Below are positions 13,326 through 15,808 of a stretch of DNA of 15,808 nt, one piece after another; the stretch's first letter is position 1; every line of letters begins with the position of its first letter. The position numbers and the translations under genes are program-made. The stretch covers positions 1 through 15,808 of the forward strand of contig CALKIA010000619.1 of NCBI GenBank assembly GCA_937988705.1, given 5' to 3'. This DNA comes from an uncultured Chloroflexota bacterium. GTDB taxonomy: Bacteria > Chloroflexota > Anaerolineae > Aggregatilineales > Phototrophicaceae. The notes beneath the pieces were generated by a model. It did no database searches. It worked only from the letters and a program-made list of their open reading frames with translations, and was not told where the DNA came from.

Positions 13326-15515
13326 CTAGTTCTTAACGGCGTTGATGGGTACGGTCACGGTGAAAGTGGTGCCAACGCCGACCTGACTGGTGAGCGTCAC
13401 CTTGCCGCGATGATTCTCCACGATCGTTTTGACGAGACTCAACCCTAAGCCTGACCCGGTGACGTGTTCCGTCCCCTTCTGGTTGGCGCGGTAGAAGCGG
13501 TCAAACACGCGCGGCTGAAGTTCTTCGGCAATGCCAACACCGGAATCCGCAACCTGAAACACAAGATTACCGTCTTCTGCCCGAACGCGCACCTCAACCT
13601 GACCATTGGAGGGAGAGAATTTAATGGCATTCTCAACTAGATTGATGATGGCACGCTCAAATTGGTCCGGGTCACAGGCGAGCGCCGGCAGATCGGGCGC
13701 GAGATCCGCGACCAAGCGAATACGGCGGTCGGTCGCCAGCGCGGTCATTTCGTCGAGGGTGCGCGCAACGATCTGCGCGGGAGTGCAGTACTCGAAGTTG
13801 CGTGCGCCGATCTTGACGCGTTCCAGATCGAGGATACCGCGAATGATGCGATTCATGCGCGCTAACTGCCTGTCGATTTGCTGAATAGAGTCGTTAATCT
13901 CGCTGTTATCGATGTGCGCGTCATTGAGTTCATCTTGCAGGAGTTCGAGATTAGCCATCGCCGCCTGAAGCGGATTCTTGAGGTCATGGCTGGTCATGCG
14001 CACCATTTCGCTCTTCATGCGATCCAGTTCTTTGAGCTGAGTCACGTCGTTGAGGACGGCAACCCACCCGCTGATGCGGCGCGGCGGGTAGCCAAGCGGC
14101 GCAAGGTGGCAAAGGTAGAAGGTATCGCCGATGGCAATTTCGTAGGTGTGAGCGCGCGCGCGGCGAATATCGCGGAACATCTGACGCGAGGGGAGCGAGT
14201 CCGGCGGAATTTGCCCGATGAGGGGCAAATCGTCGCGCAACGGGATCAAGCTGCGGGCGGCAGGATTGGCAAAGATCAGGCGATAGGCGCGATCAACCGC
14301 GATGACGGGGCTTTCGGTGCTGGAGAGGACGGTTTCCAACTGACTGCGCGCGTATTCAACCTGACGGTTCAGCTCCTGCTGTTCTGCGAGCAGGTCACTG
14401 TGGACGATGGCGACGACAGCCTGCGCGCCGAGAAGTTCCAGCAGGTAGACATCCTCGCGCCCGAACAAGCGCCCCTGCCGCCCCGCCACCACCATGAGCG
14501 CACCGATTGGTTCATCGCCGTGAATGAGCGGCGCACAGACGACCGAGCCGAAGGTCTCTTTGGCGAGAGGCAAATCGTCGGAGCCACGCCAGTCGCGCCC
14601 GTAGTCGTCCAGAGCGAGGGATTGGCGGGTATGCACGGCGCGTCCCGCAAGGCCCTGCCCCAACGGCATCTGCACAGCAAGGTAGCTTTCCGGCAAGTTG
14701 TAGACATTGGCCAACTGGAACACACCGTCATGGTGGAGGAAGATCCCGACGCCATCGGCGTTGAGGAGCGAAGCGGCCTGGCGCGCAATCTGGTTGAGGA
14801 GCGTATCGAGCGACGCCTGACGGGTAATGGCAAGATTGAGGCGTTGAATGGCTTCGACCTGCGAGTTACGTTCAGCGAGCGGGCGCAGGATCTCCTGCTG
14901 CAAGATGGCAAAGCTGATGATCAGCGAGGCAAACGCCGACAGGCCGAGCGAAAGTTCGGTGATGCTCAACTGCGGGTTCAAGAAGCTGACACCCTGCCCA
15001 ATCACGAACAGGACGAGGCCGAAGCGCAGCGTACCGGAACGAATCTTGCGGTAGTACTGCCACAAGAGCAGGAGCGTGCCACCACCGAACAAGAGAAAGA
15101 ACAAGGCAGGCAGCACCTGCGGCGAACGCGGGGCAACAGGATAGGGAACGACGAGAAATAAGCGGTAGACGAAAATGATCAGGAGCGTGGCAAAGGTCAG
15201 CCAGCGAAAACGTAAGGCATAGCTGCGGACGAGCACGACCGTCAGCGCGTAAAGGGCGACACTCGACCCGGCAAAGCCCAGCTCGACGAACAACACGGCG
15301 GCATTGCTGACGGCCGGATCAACCTGATCGATGAGGGTGAGCGTCTGCCAGATGAACGAACCGCCGTTCCAGAGGCAGACGAGCAGCATGAACACGCCGA
15401 AAAACTGGTTGAGTTCCTTGCGGCGGTCGCTCCAGAGCACGATGAGCAGGAAGCTCAAGGCAAGGGGGAGCGTGAGGCCGCTCAGCAGCAGGGTGGGCGT
15501 GTTCAGTTCGGTCAC
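13326..15515 (-). CDS. Membrane sensor histidine kinase: 7TM, GAF, PAS, HisKA, HATPase
   Basis: The 729-residue kinase starts with about seven hydrophobic helices (residues 8 to 207) without a large outer loop, like 7TM-type sensor domains. A GAF domain (about 235-375, with ADGVGIFLHHDG and GSVVCAPLIHGDEPIGALMV) and a PAS domain (about 395-490) follow. HisKA has the phosphorylated His510 in RMTSHDLKNPLQ. The ATPase domain has the N-box INLVENAIKFS (Asn629), G1 DSGVGI (657-662), F-box FDRFYRA, and G2 GSGLGLSLVK (687-696). All catalytic motifs are intact, and there is no receiver domain. The start is GTG at 15513-15515 with only a weak GAGAAAG upstream; an ATG 14 bases earlier is out of frame. 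The propeller gene follows after 7 bp. No response regulator is in the window, so the output pathway is unknown. Confidence 0.94.
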   Translation of the reverse strand: MTELNTPTLLLSGLTLPLALSFLLIVLWSDRRKELNQFFGVFMLLVCLWNGGSFIWQTLTLIDQVDPAVSNAAVLFVELGFAGSSVALYALTVVLVRSYALRFRWLTFATLLIIFVYRLFLVVPYPVAPRSPQVLPALFFLLFGGGTLLLLWQYYRKIRSGTLRFGLVLFVIGQGVSFLNPQLSITELSLGLSAFASLIISFAILQQEILRPLAERNSQVEAIQRLNLAITRQASLDTLLNQIARQAASLLNADGVGIFLHHDGVFQLANVYNLPESYLAVQMPLGQGLAGRAVHTRQSLALDDYGRDWRGSDDLPLAKETFGSVVCAPLIHGDEPIGALMVVAGRQGRLFGREDVYLLELLGAQAVVAIVHSDLLAEQQELNRQVEYARSQLETVLSSTESPVIAVDRAYRLIFANPAARSLIPLRDDLPLIGQIPPDSLPSRQMFRDIRRARAHTYEIAIGDTFYLCHLAPLGYPPRRISGWVAVLNDVTQLKELDRMKSEMVRMTSHDLKNPLQAAMANLELLQDELNDAHIDNSEINDSIQQIDRQLARMNRIIRGILDLERVKIGARNFEYCTPAQIVARTLDEMTALATDRRIRLVADLAPDLPALACDPDQFERAIINLVENAIKFSPSNGQVEVRVRAEDGNLVFQVADSGVGIAEELQPRVFDRFYRANQKGTEHVTGSGLGLSLVKTIVENHRGKVTLTSQVGVGTTFTVTVPINAVKN

Positions 15516-15808
15516 GGTTCGTCTTTCTCATCTATGGGCGAGATAGCATTCAGGGCAATTAACCTCACCCCCTGCCCCTCTCCTAAAGGAGAGGGGCAGC
15601 TCTTTCTGTCAGCGGTGATGAAAAGGCAGCCTCACCCCTCTGTCCCCTCTCCCAAGGGAGAGGGGAGGCAAGAAGAGCAGTTCAGGGCGGACAAGGCAGG
15701 CCTTGTCCCGACGAACACGGCGCTGGCTGGGGCAATTAACCTCACCCCCAACCCCTCTCCTAAAGGAGAGGGGGGAAGTTCTTTCTGTCAGCGGTGATGA
15801 AAAGGCAG
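15516..15808. repeat. Hairpin repeats K-M and a palindrome upstream of the kinase gene
   Basis: Hairpins lie at 15575-15596, 15644-15665 and 15752-15773. A unit of some 76-78 bp (about 15554-15629 and 15731-15808: caattaa box, hairpin, then a 29-base tail at 15601-15629 and 15780-15808 that is identical in both) occurs twice and the second copy ends at the window edge. Between them is a 20-bp palindrome at 15689-15708 (ggacaaggc/gccttgtcc) in a gcggac...gtcccgacga frame. The kinase promoter should be in 15530-15600 on the minus strand, but none is convincing. Confidence 0.85.

Noticed and set aside
13878..15161. Plus-strand 427-codon frame inside the kinase gene
   Set aside because: The opposite strand has a full set of kinase motifs; this frame is a shadow of high GC third positions.
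15319..15531. ATG at 15529-15531 as the kinase start
   Set aside because: It is out of frame with the kinase; the resulting frame is a short Arg/Pro/His-rich shadow.

Overview
The window looks like a chromosomal segment of a GC-rich, free-living bacterium, most likely Chloroflexota (Anaerolineae-like). This placement is inference. It rests on the TrmFO/PlsX/FabF housekeeping set, on a one-TM protein with a cytoplasmic TPR-like head and a Thr/Ala/Glu-rich outer stalk, on secreted proteins whose signal peptides end in xxA-QD, and on abundant intergenic GC-rich hairpin repeats. No phage, plasmid, CRISPR, transposase or defence gene is visible.

Layout. Positions 1-1008 (minus) hold the N-terminal three quarters of trmFO, cut by the window edge. 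Positions 1009-1466 are a repeat-rich spacer. A TPR protein (1467-2711, minus) follows, then a spacer with a terminator-like hairpin, a nested palindromic element and the first member of a hairpin repeat family. Next come fabF (3147-4412) and plsX (4472-5476), both minus and probably one lipid-synthesis operon. A divergent spacer carries a near-consensus promoter driving tRNA-Leu(GAG) (5807-5887, plus), which has its own terminator. A one-TM TPR-like protein (6062-7246, plus) ends at a strong terminator.

Positions 7312-7790 are four tandem units of the hairpin family. A COG3375-like GNAT acetyltransferase (7816-8649, plus) is followed by a polar amino-acid ABC importer: a substrate-binding protein made of two near-identical tandem domains (8747-10213), a hairpin terminator/attenuator, an inner-membrane permease (10272-11180) and a GlnQ/HisP-like ATPase (11173-11946). 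Five more hairpin elements fill the convergent spacer 11947-12337. Finally a minus-strand two-gene unit encodes a 7TM-GAF-PAS hybrid histidine-kinase-type sensor (GTG start, 13326-15515) and, 7 bp downstream, a secreted beta-propeller protein (12338-13318). The right edge is another cluster of the same hairpins.

How the parts relate: plsX and fabF act in fatty-acid/phospholipid synthesis. TrmFO methylates U54 of tRNAs such as the tRNA-Leu encoded here. The ABC genes form a complete importer. The sensor kinase and propeller are translationally close enough to be coupled, and no response regulator is visible. The most unusual signals are the 13 hairpin elements that all point the same way regardless of gene direction, the internally homogenised double-domain binding protein, and the kinase-propeller pair. 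I did not find a clear case for a wholly new system.
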